7,205 nt of DNA from Chloroflexota bacterium (GTDB lineage Bacteria; Chloroflexota; Dehalococcoidia; Lucifugimonadales; Lucifugimonadaceae). Below the pieces are notes generated by a model, which worked only from the letters and a program-made list of their open reading frames with translations, had not been told where the DNA came from and did no database searches. The stretch covers positions 1-7,205 of the forward strand of contig JACQUF010000448.1 in the NCBI GenBank assembly GCA_016210435.1. The letters run 5' to 3'. The position numbers were made by a program, and so were the translations under genes. Positions within the stretch are counted from its first letter, which is position 1; each line of letters starts with the position of its first letter. Below, in pieces: positions 7,147 to 7,205 of the stretch.

Positions 7147-7205
7147 GCCCTTCGTACGCCAAAGGCGAACTGGCGACACCAAGGAGGTCAGTTCAGCTGC
7201 CGCAA

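Noticed and set aside
6815..7162. Minus-strand frame of 115 codons overlapping the oxidoreductase 3' end and the repeat
   Set aside because: Its N-terminal part is translated repeat sequence and the rest is antisense to conserved oxidoreductase coding sequence.
7181..7188. Perfect Shine-Dalgarno-like AAGGAGGT near the right edge
   Set aside because: No ATG, GTG or TTG follows at a usable distance before the window ends at 7205, so it cannot be tied to a gene. A minus-strand gene ending here (in-frame TGA at 7190-7188) is equally possible.

Overview
This is GC-rich bacterial DNA with two divergently transcribed gene groups. Everything left of about 5240 reads on the minus strand. Everything from about 5540 to 7055 reads on the plus strand. 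The organism cannot be fixed from the window. The coding style is high-GC with GC-ending codons. The signalling proteins are large and mosaic. Two dispersed repeat types of the kind common in environmental genomes are present. Together these suggest a free-living environmental bacterium, for example Chloroflexota or a comparable soil or water lineage; this is a low-confidence inference.

Minus-strand signalling operon, in order of transcription. First is a 1220-residue protein (5238 to 1576) with two N-terminal zinc ribbons, a class III nucleotide cyclase domain, an AAA/STAND-type ATPase and about ten TPR-like helical repeats. After 22 bases comes a 482-residue soluble histidine kinase (1553 to 105) with an N-terminal cyclic-nucleotide-binding domain. 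After 47 bases comes the first 19 residues of a response regulator (57 to the left edge). From the match of the visible N-terminus and its kinase neighbour to a pattern I know, the last gene is probably the receiver fused to a thioredoxin-reductase-like flavoprotein, but that part lies outside the window. The order suggests one pathway: a cyclase makes a cyclic nucleotide, a kinase binds it, and the kinase phosphorylates a receiver that may carry a redox enzyme.

The divergent spacer (5239 to 5540) must hold control signals for both groups. It contains a short perfect palindrome but no convincing sigma-70 promoter.

Plus-strand pair. A small protein (5541 to 5915) resembles an isolated C-terminal domain of Gfo/Idh/MocA oxidoreductases. 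Its stop codon directly abuts the start of a full-length Gfo/Idh/MocA oxidoreductase (5916 to 7055). Translational coupling and a shared task, probably on a sugar or related polyol, are likely.

The tail (7056 to 7205) holds a composite dispersed repeat and a second hairpin, with no recognisable gene. A different dispersed inverted repeat has inserted in frame inside the histidine kinase gene (about 875 to 910).
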